Positions 1-14,087 of a stretch of DNA of 60,000 nucleotides are shown one piece after another. Numbering within the stretch: position 1 is the stretch's first letter; each line of letters opens with the position of its first letter. The position numbers were made by a program, and so were the translations under genes. Under the pieces are notes generated by a model. The model saw nothing but the letters and a program-made list of their open reading frames with translations, searched no databases and was not told the origin of the DNA. Source of the stretch: Apostichopus japonicus (lineage: Eukaryota; Echinodermata; Holothuroidea; Aspidochirotida; Stichopodidae); the NCBI RefSeq assembly GCF_037975245.1, contig NC_092573.1:18734265-18794264 (forward strand), in the 5' to 3' direction.

Positions 1-2017
<2,017 letters not shown>

Positions 2018-2068
2018 TTTGATTCAACTTTGGCTTAATTAAAGAAAGAAACAGCGTGTTGAAAGATT

Positions 2069-2076
2069 GATATATA
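2069..2076 (-). promoter_or_regulatory. Possible TATA box of GH31-B
   Basis: TATATATC on the minus strand about 52 bp upstream of the exon 1 ATG. It is the only TATA-like motif at a suitable distance, but the surrounding sequence is AT-rich, so chance occurrence is likely. Confidence 0.25.
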
Positions 2077-2099
2077 GCTGTTGAACTTATGCAAAAGAA

Positions 2100-4280
2100 C
2101 GGTGTTGTAGTACAGTGACTAATAAATGAAGATTTTTTTTGTTTTGTTTTGCCGTGCTAGTCTTGAGAGGAATGATTTTGATGATTTTTATCGCCAATTA
2201 CATGAACTTTTAACCAGCACACAATTGTAGAAAGGTATATTGCTCAAAATAAGTTTCGAAATTCCAAGTCAACGTTTTAGAATATCCAATGAGTAGCAAT
2301 TGCATGTTAACCTTCAGTTAGAGTACTATAATACATAGGGAATACCTACACGTGCACCTTCAGAATCCAAACGGAATGCTGCCCATATAGATATCAATAG
2401 AGGCATATTATAAATGAGGGTATACTTAGCACACACAGTAAACTAGTTCGTGATAAAAAATATTTAAAAAATGGATTTTTTCCCAGCCCCTTATAATTCA
2501 CATTATCGGCAGCTGCAGCCATTTACCGAGAGGGTTCCGTCATATTTAGTCATGGCGATTTAAATCCCATTATTATGCAGGTCGGAAACAGGTACATAGA
2601 TTGACTTGATGGAAGACCAACTCATCTTTCAAAGGAAGCAATTGATTGAAAATAATGTATACTCGTGTGACGGATGGGTTATGACTATAACAGGCGCGGC
2701 TCCAGGGATGGACGTGTGGGGTGCGCCCCCTACCCCACCCCTTCCGTTTATTTTCAAACCAACACAAAAACATAACAGTAGTTATTAGCCGACCATGCGT
2801 CCATATATAGTTATAGACCTAATTTATAGGTTAAACATGCCTCATATTGCACCAATCCACGTCTAAATGTCTTTATTTTGACTGGTAGAGGACACCCACA
2901 CCCCATACCTGGGAGTCGGCTTTCACGACCTGAAGGCCACCCCCTCCCTACGTTCTAAAGTCCTAGCTACATCCGCACCTGCATAATGTTCATTATTTGC
3001 GTCCGTATTAGTCAGAAGACTGGTCAAAAAATTATCAATTTAACATTGTTATCATTTCACTTATATAATCAGCAAAATAATTGCCACTACTATACACAAA
3101 AGAAATTAAGGCAAGGAATTTCACATATAAACTTCACTTCCGCTCCCCTTTCCATTGCCCCATTTCTCTTCCCCATCCTATCCCCTTCCCCCTTTCATTT
3201 CCTCTTCTCCCTCCCTTTCTCCAGCTCACCCCTTCCCCAACCCAGCTCTCTCCTTCCCCAGGTCTCTCCTCTCCATATCCCCCTTTCCATTACAGTCCCC
3301 ATTCCCATCTTGAGTTACGATTTAGTCTCGAAACAGTATCAGAAAAGTATATTACATCTCAATGCTCAATGGCAAAGGGGCGTACAGTACTAATACATTA
3401 GAAAACGACATGACACACAAACTTTACAATCCAACGCGCCTATGAGAAATTTCAAATCTTCTGATTTTAGCCATTTCATCGTGACATGCAAAACTATGGA
3501 AGAATGAACAGTCTCTTTGAGAACGGTGTTGTTCATAGAATGATAACAGCTTCTTCCCACTACCTCCGCCCTCCCCCCTTACCCAAGCCCCACCCCACTT
3601 CACCTCGTCCATGTGTTTATTTTGATACATTTTCGATAATATTTGATTAACAGAAAATACCCATGACAGCCAAATACCCATGACAAAACAAAACTTTTAA
3701 CTAATAAAGATTCATTTTGAATTAGTGAAAAGAGCAGGAAATTTAAGAGAGAAACTGGAATCAAATATCACTTTTCCTTCCTTTTCTGTTCGACCAAACT
3801 ATTTGAGAATCTATAGCGAACTGATAATAAAGGTCACAAAAAAAATGTAAGTTTAATAGTTTTGATCAGAATAAGATAACTGGCAAACTTTGACTACCAA
3901 ACATCTTTGCAAATTAGTATTACACATAGAGCAATCATGTTTTACAAAATTCAGCAAAGAAAAATGTATAGCAAATATAAGCGATCAGCAGCTGTAGCGG
4001 AAATAATTGCTGAGTCGAAAATGGAACGGGTCAATTGAAACCAAGGCCGCTCATTTTATATTTTGTATTTTATATTTTCAAAGGTTATTCTTATCTCAGT
4101 CAAATCAGTGCTGGGCTGCATGCTTAGCTAAAATAAAGCTGCATGTGAGTAGGGAGTTGTTACTCCCTGATGTGAGTGAGAAATTATTGATAAACAAGAT
4201 ATTATTATATTCTGTAGGTTAGCTTTAAATATGACTGTATAGGTACATTCGTTAATAATGGTGTTAGACCATTTAAATTT
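2100..4280. other. Intergenic spacer with polypyrimidine tract
   Basis: No coding exon was recognised. At about 3140-3310 the plus strand is a long C/T tract of ccccttccc type. The open frames across it are low-complexity. At 2690-2760 there is a GC-rich segment resembling the ends of short DNA transposons, but no paired end was found. Confidence 0.4.
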
Positions 4281-4300
4281 ATGTGTGTGTGTGTGTGTGT
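4281..4300. repeat. (GT)n microsatellite
   Basis: A short run of GT dinucleotides directly next to the end of the tRNA-related repeat at 4301-4672. Confidence 0.85.
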
Positions 4301-4785
4301 TAATGCAATGGAGGTAAACGACAAAGGCAAATGAATATATATAAATGAATATCGTAATGAGTTGGAAAATTAAGAACAGTGAAAAAACTTTCAGCCTCCA
4401 CCGGGATTCGAACCACGGGCCTTCCGCTCTGTACGCGGACACCCTAACCACTAGGCTATGGACGCTGATTGTATGTCCAGAGGTTCGAAACCGGTAAGGA
4501 AGATCGTAATTCCACTGTAGGCGTTTGTCACCTGTATCGAACAATACTAGTTCTGTTTTTTTGTGACATATTTTGCCTTACTCTAGAGATCAAACATGAT
4601 GCTAACCAACTCGAAATTATTTGTGATTCCTAAAGCCGGATCTCGAAAGAGATACTTTTAACAGACTTTATGTTAATGCAATGGAGGTAAACGACAAAGG
4701 CAAATGAATATATATATAAATGAAAATCGTAATGAGTTGGAAAATCAAGAACAGTGAAAAAAACTTTCAGCCTCCACCGGGATTA
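4301..4785 (-). repeat. tRNA-related repeat R1, full copy plus partial copy
   Basis: On the minus strand the middle of the unit reads as a tRNA-like pol III promoter: an A-box-like TAGCCTAGTGGTTAGG and about 40 bp later a perfect B box GGTTCGAATCC. This identifies a tRNA-derived SINE or an element carrying one. The tail contains GTTTACCTCCATTGCATTAAC. The same tail sequence recurs at 4673-4710 followed by a copy that stops inside the B box at about 4785, so the full unit is bounded by direct repeats of about 35 bp. A second locus of the same family lies at 18.9-19.3 kb. Confidence 0.7.
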
Positions 4786-4989
4786 GTTTATATGTGGGGT
4801 TTATATGTGGAGTGGAGTGGAGTGTTTATACACACCCATACTAGCATTGCATACCGTTTTAGGACAGAGGCTCAGCAACACCAATTGTGGTACACTGATG
4901 GTCACTGTCCCACAAATTTTGACACGGGAACTCATTGTAGTATCGCACTGTGTCATACATGTGTGAAACATAATCTCTGTGCGAAATAG

Positions 4990-5480
4990 AGGCGTATGTA
5001 ATACAAGCAGAGGTCTACCGCCATCTACAAAGCAGAGCCTACAAATGACTGCTCATGCATTCAGAATTTACAGAATATACTTGTATCACATATATGTTCT
5101 GTAACCCACAAGCTACACTGGTGCTCATATAAAACATAACTAAGGCCCTACATTGCGAATGATAACTTCACTGTACATGTAAGGTTTGAAGCCACTGAAA
5201 TTAAATGTTTGTTTTTGATCAGAGAACTCTGGGTTTAGTGTGAAGACCAAACACAGAGCAAGACATAAAAAAAAAATGTAAAACTCAACAAAAAAGAAAT
5301 TATAATTATCAATAACAAACAATATACATCTGATCTGGGCCCAGTCAAAGATTTAAATAAATAACTGACAGTTGTGAGGTGCGCACCAAAAAGTTAAAGT
5401 AAATACACTTAATTTAAAAGTTGATTCTGGTGGGTTGGCCTTCTGGTGACATCAAGTATTCCACGAAATCAGATCTTCCA
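4990..5480. other. Intergenic, nothing recognised
   Basis: AT-rich sequence without exon-like signals or recognisable repeats. The open frame at 5140-5322 (minus) is hydrophobic by base composition only. Confidence 0.4.
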
Positions 5481-5499
5481 CGACATCAGATCTTCCACG

Positions 5500-5740
5500 A
5501 CATCAATAATGTTGAACATAATACAATAAAAGGTATCATGAATGTCTCCCACAAAACAGTATCCTTTAATATATAAAAAATAGTGTCCCAGGATATCCTT
5601 TGCAGTAAAATAATGTCCTTTATAACAAATAGTGTCCTGGAATACCCTTCATAACTAATTAATATCCTTTGTAACAAATAGTGCCCCGCAATATCCTTTA
5701 TAGTAAAATATTATCCTTTATAACAAATCGTGTCCCAGAC
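5500..5740. repeat. Minisatellite, about 50-60 bp unit
   Basis: Degenerate tandem copies of a unit containing atatcctttataacaaatag and tgtccc. Successive copies of acaaatagtg lie roughly 50 bp apart. Confidence 0.65.
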
Positions 5741-5829
5741 TGTCAGTTGAACAACACGCCTTCCTTAAAATAATAAGAACTACAGTATCTTCTACTTTGT
5801 AAATTCAGGTTTAAAACAAACTATCCAAA

Positions 5830-6585
5830 CTACAAAGGTGTTAATCCACCCATTTGCTGCCACAAGACAACATCCAGGGGTCCCGTCTGTCTTCTTCCGT
5901 CGTTGTCTGTTTCTTAATCGATCTTCTGTCCTCATCCACCGTCTAGAAGTACCATTCAGTGTCTTCATTCATCTGCCTGCTATTACATCTGTAAAAAAAA
6001 GAGGATAAGACAAACAGTTAAAACATATCAAATATATTATAAAATTCACCAACCCACCCGGGATCCCCTGTCTGTCTTCTTAGGGCGTCCTCAAGAGTCA
6101 TAATCCTCCAGCTTATTCATCCATCTCATTCCTCCTTCAGATCTGAAAGCACAAAGCAAAAGAGAACAGTTAAAACATATCAAAGATATTGTGAAACCCA
6201 CCTGTCCAGGGGTCCTGTCAGTCTTCTGCTTCTTCATTCATCTTCTCTCCTGTTCCACCGTCTCCAAGTGCCGTCCAGCGTCTCCATCGATCTGCCTGCC
6301 ATCACATCTGAAATAACAAGGCTAAGGAAAACAATTAAAACATATCAAACACATTGTTAAACGCACCTGTCCAGAGGTCCCGTCAGTCCCTTTCCGTCGT
6401 TGGTCTGCTTCTACATTCATCTTCTCTCCTGTTCCACCGTCTTCCAGTGATGTCCAGCATCTCCGTCGATTTCCTTGCTATAACATCTGAAATTACAAGG
6501 CTTAGGAAAACAGTTAAAACATATCTTACACATTGTAAAATGCACCTGTCCAGGGGTCCTGTCAGTCTTCTTCCGCCTACTTCTT
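5830..6585 (-). repeat. Tandem array S1 of exon-like units (about 130-230 bp, 4-5 copies)
   Basis: Four diverged units and a partial fifth. Each shares aaaacagttaaaacatatca, a catctg(a)aaa segment and a block near ccatcgatctgcctgcc. On the minus strand each unit has a polypyrimidine stretch ending in CAG followed by ATG. At least two units continue to a CTGGACAG|GTG(G/C)GTTT junction, so they look like small exons with acceptor and donor. Frames inside the units contain stops, so protein coding is doubtful. Array S2 at 12.6-14.1 kb is a diverged relative. Confidence 0.7.
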
Positions 6586-7178
6586 CCGCCTACTCAGGCT
6601 TAGATACTGTACCCTACTCAAGCTTAGATACTGTACCCTACTCAGGCTTAGATACCTTACTCAGTCTTAGATACTGTACCCTACTCAGGCTTAGATACCT
6701 TACTCACGCTTAGATACCCTAGTTAGACTTATATACCCTACTCACGCTTAGATACCAAACTACGCTTTGATACCCTACTCAAACTTAGATACATAGGCTT
6801 AGATACCAAGTACTCTGGCTTAGATACCCTATTCAGGCCTAGATACCCTATTCAGGCCTAGATACCCTACTCACGCTAAGTTACTCTATTCAAGCTTAGT
6901 TACCCTACATTGGAATATATACTCAGTACTCGGGCTTAGATACCCCAATAAGGCCTAGATACCCTACTACGTTTATATACCCTACACACCCGTAAATACC
7001 CTACTCACACTTCCATACCTTACATAGGCTTAGATACCCAGTACTCTGGCTTAGATAACCAACTCAGTCTTAGATACCCTACTACGTTTAGATAGCTTAC
7101 TCACACTTAGATATCCTACATAGGCTTAGATACCCAGTGCTCTTGCTTAGATACCCTACTCATGCCTTGATACCCTAC

Positions 7179-8155
7179 CATAGGCGTAGGAGGCGGTTGG
7201 GGGCTTGGGGGCTGTAGCCCCCCCCCCCCCCCAACCATATTTTTTGGTGAAAATTCGGGCAATATTCTGAGAATATTTCGGGCACCTACTGGAAGAAGAA
7301 TAATTTGCAGTGTTTTTCATTTTTTTGGGGGGTGAAACTTCGGCAATATGCTGAGAATTTTTCGGGCACCTACTGAAAGAATAATCATTTGCAGTGTGTT
7401 TTTCAAGTTTTTTGGTGAAAATTTGGGCAATATGCTGAGAATTTTTCGGGCACCTACCAGTGGCGGAGCGTCCATACAGTCAGAGAGGGCGGATGCCCCC
7501 CTGACGGACTCAAATGGACTGCTGGCGCCCTTTTCAGCTTTTTACCACTTTTTTACTTATTCGCGATTATTGACTTTTTTATTGCCTCTCAAATACCTAT
7601 TGACATTTGTCACATTTTGTTGGTGCAATTTTCTGACTAATGGCGATGACACCTATTTATTCTTCGTTTATCTGCAAATTAGCAAGGCCTGGAAAGGGTA
7701 ATTTCCGGCGATCTAGGGAGTATCTTTACTCAAGAAAATTTCTGTACGCTCCGCGCCAACCTGTGGTGGCGCTCCGCTTAGATAGTGTCGAAAGCGCCTC
7801 TACAGACCATTCTCTCCCCCCTGACCAATACCCCTAGCTCCGCCACTGGCACCTACTGAAAGAAGAAGAATTTGCAATGTTTTTTTTTCAATGGTTAAAC
7901 ATATATTATTATTATTGTCATCATTATTGTTGTAACGACTTCCCCAATAATTATAAACAATATGGAAGGGTAATAACACAGAAAATGATTGTACGTTATT
8001 GGCATGTGATGTAATAACGGAAGAATGCCTAAATGATATGCACATTAACATGTGGAACGCGCGCGGAGCGCGCGAAAAATTTTGGTTACATTTTTCGGGC
8101 AAGTCGTTACAGCCCCCCCCCCCCCCCCAAATCAAATGAGGCTCCTACGCCTATG
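7179..8155. mobile_element. hAT-like non-autonomous element (outer), inserted in the 19-bp array
   Basis: Perfect 14-bp terminal inverted repeats, CATAGGCGTAGGAG at the left end and its complement at the right end. An 8-bp direct repeat TACCCTAC lies on both sides (7171-7178 and 8156-8163). Because TACCCTAC is part of the minisatellite unit, the target duplication is suggestive rather than conclusive. Inside are three to four tandem copies of a roughly 90-bp unit containing gagaatttttcgggcaccta. There is no transposase frame. It is itself split by the element at 7458-7848. Confidence 0.72.
7458..7848. mobile_element. hAT-like MITE (inner, nested), 391 bp
   Basis: Perfect 12-bp terminal inverted repeats CAGTGGCGGAGC and an exact 8-bp target duplication GCACCTAC at 7450-7457 and 7849-7856. 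End sequence and duplication length fit the hAT superfamily. No coding capacity. The insertion fell in an internal repeat of the outer element, so it is the younger event. A diverged relative lies at 15228-15548. Confidence 0.85.
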
Positions 8156-11100
8156 TACCCTACTCAAACTTAGATACCTTACATAGGCTTAGATACCCAG
8201 TACTCTGGCTTAGATGCCCTACTCAGGCCTAGATACCCTACTACGCTCAGATACCCTATTCACGCTTAAATACCCTATTCAAGCTTAGATATCCTACTTA
8301 CGCTTAGAAACACTACATAGGCTTAGATACCCAGTACTCTGGCTTAGATACCCTGCTCAGGCCAATATACACTATTAACACTTAGAGGCCCTAATTAGGC
8401 TTAGATACCCAGTACTTTGGCTTAGATACCCAACTCAGGCCTGGATACCCTACTACGTTTAGATACCCTACTCAGGCTTTGATACCCTACTCAGGCTTAG
8501 ATACCCTAATCACCCTTAGACACCCTACTCACACTAAGATACCCTACATATGCATATATTCACACTCTGGCTTAAATACCCTACTCAGGCCTAGGTAACC
8601 TACTGACAGGCCTAGATGCACTACTGAGGCTTGGATACTGTACCCTACCCAGGCTTAGATACCCTACTCAAGCTTATATACCCTATCAGGCATAGATACC
8701 ATACTCAGGATTATATACCCTACTCACGCTTTGATACCCTACTCAAGCTTATATACCCTATTTAAGCATAGATACCATACTCAGGCTTAGATAATCTATT
8801 CACGCTTAGATACCCTACTCAGGCTTATATACATAGGCTTTGATACCTAGTACTCTGGCTTAGATATCCTACTCAGACTTAGATACCCTACTCACGCTAA
8901 GATACCCTACTCACGCTTTAATACCCTACTCACGCTTAGATACCCTACATAGGCTAAGATACCCTTCTCATGAGGCCTTAAACCCTAATCACGTTTAGAT
9001 ACCCTACATAATCTTAGATACCCTACTCATTAGGCTTATAGATACCTTACTCAGGCTAAGATACCTACTGAGGCTTAGATACCCCACTCATGCTTAGATA
9101 CCCTCCTCAGGCTTATATACCCTACTCACGCTAAGATACACTACTACGCTTAGATACCCTACTCACACATCGATACCCTACATAGGCTTATATACCCAGT
9201 ACTCTGGCTAAGATACCCTACTCAGGCCTAGACACCCTACTGAGGCTTATATCCTACTGAGGCTTAGATACCCTTCTGAGGCTTAGATACACTACTAAGG
9301 CCTAGATACCGTACTCACGGTTAGATAGCCTACTCACGCTTACATACGCTACTACGCTTAGATACCCTCCTCCTCGCTTATATACCATACTCACGCTTAG
9401 ATACCCTACTAAGCTTAGATACCCTACTACGCTTATATACCCTTCTCACCCTAGATATCCTACATAGGCTTAGATACCCAGTACTCTGGCTTAGATACCC
9501 AACTAACGCTTAGATACCCTACTGACACTAAGATCCCCTACATTGGCTTAGATACCCAGTACTTTGACTTAGATACCCTACTCAGGCCTAGATACCCTAC
9601 TCACGCTTATATACCCTACTACACTTATATACCATACTCACGCTTAATACCCTACTCAGGCTTCGATACTGTACCCTCCTCAAGCTTAGATACTGTACCC
9701 TACTCAGGCTCAGATACCCTCCTCAAGCTTAGATACCATATTCACGCATAAATACCCTACTCGGGCTAAGATACGCTTAGATTCCCTATATAGGCATAGG
9801 TAACCAGTACTCTGGCTTACACACCCTACTCAGGCAATGATACTCTACTCAGCCTTAGATACACTATTCATACTTAAATACCCTACATAGGCTTAGATAA
9901 GCAGTACTCTGGCTTAGATATTCTATTCAAACTTAGATACCCTACTCAGACTTTGATACACTACTCACAACTATACTATACATAGGCTTAGATACCCAGT
10001 ACTCTGGCTTAGATACCCTACTCAGGTATAGACACCCTTTTTAAGCTTAGATATCCTACTCACGCTTAGATACCGTACATACGCTTAGATAAACTACTCA
10101 TTCTTAGATACTGTACCCTACTAAGGCTTAGGTACTGAACAGTACTCAGGCTTAGCAACCTACTCACGCCTAGATACCCTACTACGCTTAGATACCCAAC
10201 TCACTCTTAGATACCCTACATAGGCTTAGATTCCCTCTATAGGCATATATACCCAGTACTCTGGCTTACACACCCTACTCAGGCTTAGATACCCTACACA
10301 CGCCTATATACCCTATTCAAGCTTAGATACCCTACTACAATAAGATACCCTACTCACGCTTAGATACCCTACATAGGCTTAGATTCCCTACTCACTCTTA
10401 GATACCCACTAAGGCTTAGAAACCCTACTACGTTTACATACCTTACTCACACTTAGATACCCTACTCACACTTAGATACCCTTCATAGGCTTAGATACCC
10501 AAGTACTCTGGCTTGGACACCCTACTCCGGCCTAGATACTCTACTTCGCTTAGATACCCTACACACGCCTATATACCATATTCAAGCTTAGATACCCTAC
10601 TACACTAAGATACTCTACTCATGCTTAGATACACTACTCATACTTAGATACCCTACATAGGCAAAGATACCCTACTCACGCTTAGATAACCTACATAGGC
10701 CTAGATTCTCTACTCACACTTAGATACCCTACTTAACCTTAGATACCCTACTCAGCCTTAGATACACTACTCATACTTAGATACCCTACATAGGCTTAGA
10801 TATCCTACTTCGCTTAGATACCCTACTCATGCTTAGATACCCTATTAGAGCTTAGATAACCAACTAACGCTTAGATACACTATTCAAGCTTAGATACCCA
10901 ACTCACGCTGAGATACCCTACATAGGCTTAGATACCCAGTACTCTGGCTTAGATACCCTACTCACCCTTAGATACCCTACTCACCCTTAGATACCCTACT
11001 CACGATTAGATACTGTACCCTACTCACGGTTAGATACTGTACCCTACTCAGGCTTAGATATCCTACTCAGGGTTAGATACCCTTCTCACGCTTAGATACC

Positions 11101-11227
11101 CTTCTCACGCTTAGAAAACCATGTACTCATAGATACCATACTCGCTCTTAGATACGCTACTCATGCTTAGATACCCCTACTCATTCTTAGATACCCTACT
11201 ACGCTTAGATACCCTACTCACACTTAG

Positions 11228-11420
11228 TGGGTGGGGTGGGAGGTGAGGGAGGGGAGGGGAGAGGTGAGGCAATGGGAGGTGATGGGACGGGACAGGAGGG
11301 GAGGGGAGGAGAGAAGGGTATATAAACGTTTCACAACTTGGTTCCTCTCGTTCTTCCATCGATCTGCCGTCTAGGTTCTCATTCGCATTGTCATCGTTCT
11401 AGAAGGAAACCAGTAGAATT
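11228..11420 (-). repeat. G-rich tract and fragment resembling the exon-like unit
   Basis: The plus strand at 11229-11320 is a gggaggggag-type tract. Just right of it, the minus strand contains CAGATCGATGGA, also present in array S1 units, suggesting a separated piece of the same repeat. The match is short, so this link is tentative. Confidence 0.4.
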
Positions 11421-12630
11421 GTAGAATCTTATTTCGAGTAAATCTCAAATATGAAACTTGGCAATACATTCGCTCCAAGTAGCAAGTTTTGGCAACCTCC
11501 TTTTGTAACATCTTTATGAAAATGTATTGTATTTATTGATGATGTCTGAATTTACATTGCTCCCAAAAACTTTGGATATAGCAGGGAACACCTCAAGAAC
11601 CAGCATACATTGACATCTTGACTGAATATAAATACTACTTTTGAGATGTTCAAACTTGCTATTAATTTGCAAGACTGAACTGAACAGTCTATAACCTAAC
11701 AAATTGAGGTTGCCTCATACATTATTATTTTATTGTTTTTGCAATAAAATGTTTAAAACTTTAACATGTCTATAAACATTGATTAATTGACACTTGTTGT
11801 AAGTATGTAAGTGCTGATGAAACATTTAGATGGTCAACCCATGATGATATTTGGAGAATTGGAGTGTGGCAGTAGCAAGTAATGACTGCCACACTTGTGT
11901 CGATTTTTCAACCAGGCTAATTGATATGTTCTCATTACAGAATTTTTTGTGTGCTGTCAAGAAAGAAAAAATCTTGGATCCTCACATGCCCAAATAGAAA
12001 TTTGCATAATTTTCAGTGAAGCAATCTTATTAGCAATGAAGTGGCTAAATTGAGGATCGAGCTAGAGAAAATAAATTATCAACTTTAGAATTTTTGTCTC
12101 AAAATGTTGACCTTTTCACCTGACAGTTTGAGTGTTCTTTGCCAAAACTGAAATTTACTAAGTCAAAATTGTAACTGCTTGTCTGGGGATTAGCTCTTTT
12201 AGTTCACTAACTTACTGTTTCAAACTTTTGGCTTTTGGTATCAAACTTTTGCCTTTTTATCCCAAGTTCACATGTTCTCACTGCAGTGTTTGGTGCAAAC
12301 TGGGTGAACCTTGCTGAATATAAGCATTACCATATGCTTTGCTATGACATGGATTACATGTCTTTAATTGACCAGGTAAAACACATGTTGATTTTTAACG
12401 GTATCGTTTATTTTTTTGCTTATTGTGTGGAGAGCACTGTTTTACAAATCATTGTTTCGTGGATTTGCTGTGAAGGAGGCAGAACCTCAGCAGACTGCTG
12501 TGAGCAAAATAAGTGAATGGATTGACTTTTAAACACTGTCATTCCTGAGGAGTCAATTAAGATGTGACCATCACACTTATGTCTGTCTAAGGTACAACAT
12601 TTTTCAATGACTTAAATTGGCACATTTTAT
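11421..12630. other. Unique spacer, nothing recognised
   Basis: Ordinary AT-rich sequence between the 19-bp array and array S2. The 93-codon plus-strand open frame at 12235-12516 has no recognisable domain and no supporting splice signals. Confidence 0.4.
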
Positions 12631-12639
12631 GAATGAGGA

Positions 12640-14085
12640 TAGAAAAACAGTTAAAACATACCTCTTCTTCTGGTGGCATCGTCCTGCGTCTTAATCCATC
12701 TTCTTCTGCATCTGCAAAAAACAAGGATAGAAAAACAATTAGAACGTATCAAATACATAACCCTCTGCCTCGTAACAAACAAGGATATCAAAAACAGTTA
12801 AACCATATCAAATATATAGCCCACCCTCTAACCCAGGGACACCACCCCCCCCCGGTCCTCTTCTGGTGGCATCGTCCAGTGTCTTAATCCATCTTCTTCT
12901 GCATCTGAAAAAAAACAAAGAAAGAAAAACAGTTAATACATATCAAATATATAGCCCACCCTCTAACCCAGGGACACCCCCACCCCCGGTCCTCTTCTGG
13001 TGGCATCGTCCAGTGTCTTAATCCATCTTCTTCTGCATCTGAAAAAACAAAGAAAAAAAACAGTTAATACATATCAAATACATAGCCCACCCTCTAACCC
13101 AGGGACACCCCCACCCCCGGTCCTCTTCTGGTGGCATCGTCCAGTGTCTTAATCCATCTTCTTCTGCATCTGAAAAAAACAAAGAAAGAAAAACAGTTAA
13201 TACATATCAAATATATAGCCCACCCTCTTACCCAGGGACACCACCCCCCCCCCGGTCCTCTTCTGGTGGCATCGTCCAGTGTCTTAATCCATCTTCTTCT
13301 GCATCTGAAAAAAAAAACAAAGAAAGAAAAACAGTTAAAACATATCAAATACATAGCCCATCCTCTAACCCAGGGACACCCCCACCCCCGGTCCTCTTCT
13401 GGTGGCATCGTCCAGTGTCTTAATCCATCTTCTTCTGCATCTGAAAAAAACAAAGAAAGAAAAACAGTTAATACATATCAAATATATAGCCCACCCTCTA
13501 ACCCAGGGACACCCCCCCCCCGGTCCTCTTCTGGTGGCATCGTCCAGTGTCTTAATCCATCTTCTTCTGCATCTGAAAAAAAACAAAGAAAAAAAAACAG
13601 TTAAAACATATCAAATACATAGCCCACCCTCTAACCCAGGGACACCCCCCCCCCGGTCCTCTTCTGGTGGCATCGTCCAGTGTCTTAATCCATCTTCTTC
13701 TGCATCTGAAAAAAAACAAAGAAAGAAAAACAGTTAATACATATCAAATACATAGCCCATCCTCTAACCCAGGGACACCCCCACCCCCGGTCCTCTTCTG
13801 GTGGCATCGTCCAGTGTCTTAATCCATCTTCTTCTGCATCTGAAAAAAACAAAATAAGAAAAACAAGTTAATACATAACAAATACATAGCCCACCCTCTT
13901 ACCCAGGGACACAACACCACCCGGTCCTCTTCTGGTGGCATCGTCCAGTGTCTTAATCAATCTTCTTCTGCATCTGAAAAAAACAAAGAAAGAAAAACAG
14001 TTAAAACATATCAAATACATAGCCCACCCTATTACCCAGGGACACCCCCCGGTCCTCTTCTGGTGGCATCGTCAAGCGTCTTAAC
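12640..14085 (-). repeat. Tandem array S2 of exon-like units (about 133 bp, about 11 copies)
   Basis: Highly similar units of about 133 bp. On the minus strand each has a T-rich run ending CAG, then ATGCAGAAGAAGATGGATTA, then a stretch ending GAGGACCGGG before GGTGGGGGTG, so each resembles a small exon of about 55 bp with acceptor and possible donor. Open frames of up to 157 codons cross the array on both strands, but they are repeats of one unit read through intron-like spacers. The core GATGGATTAAGACACTGGAC aligns with GATCGATGGAGACGCTGGAC of array S1, and both arrays share acagttaaaacatatcaaat. Confidence 0.88.
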
Positions 14086-14087
14086 CC

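Larger units (their letters stand above)
6585..11227. repeat. 19-bp minisatellite array, main block
   Basis: About 3.7 kb of degenerate tandem copies of GGCTTAGATACCCTACTCA (19 bp), interrupted once by a nested transposon insertion at 7179-8155. A second monomer type, CCAGTACTCTGGCTTAGATA, recurs many times immediately after an ACATAGGCTTAGATA copy, which gives a higher-order pattern. No coding capacity. Confidence 0.92.

Noticed and set aside
2606-2788. Short coding exon or MITE at a GC-rich segment
   Set aside because: A CAGGCGCGGC start resembles a transposon end, but no partner end or duplication was found and no domain is encoded.
3081-3401. Proline/serine-rich proteins at the polypyrimidine tract
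   Set aside because: Low-complexity C/T sequence gives open frames by composition; two frames are open at once.
6585-11227. Telomere-like sequence, because of repeated CCCTA and TTAG
   Set aside because: The period is 19 bp and no run of CCCTAA hexamers occurs. The resemblance is incidental.
13131-13604. 157-codon plus-strand open frame with repeated SSSVLIHLLLHLKK-like text
   Set aside because: It is array S2 read through. Overlapping frames of the same kind exist on both strands because the unit length keeps several frames open.
12640-14085. CRISPR-like array
   Set aside because: The sequence between repeats is itself repeated rather than unique, and the genome is eukaryotic.
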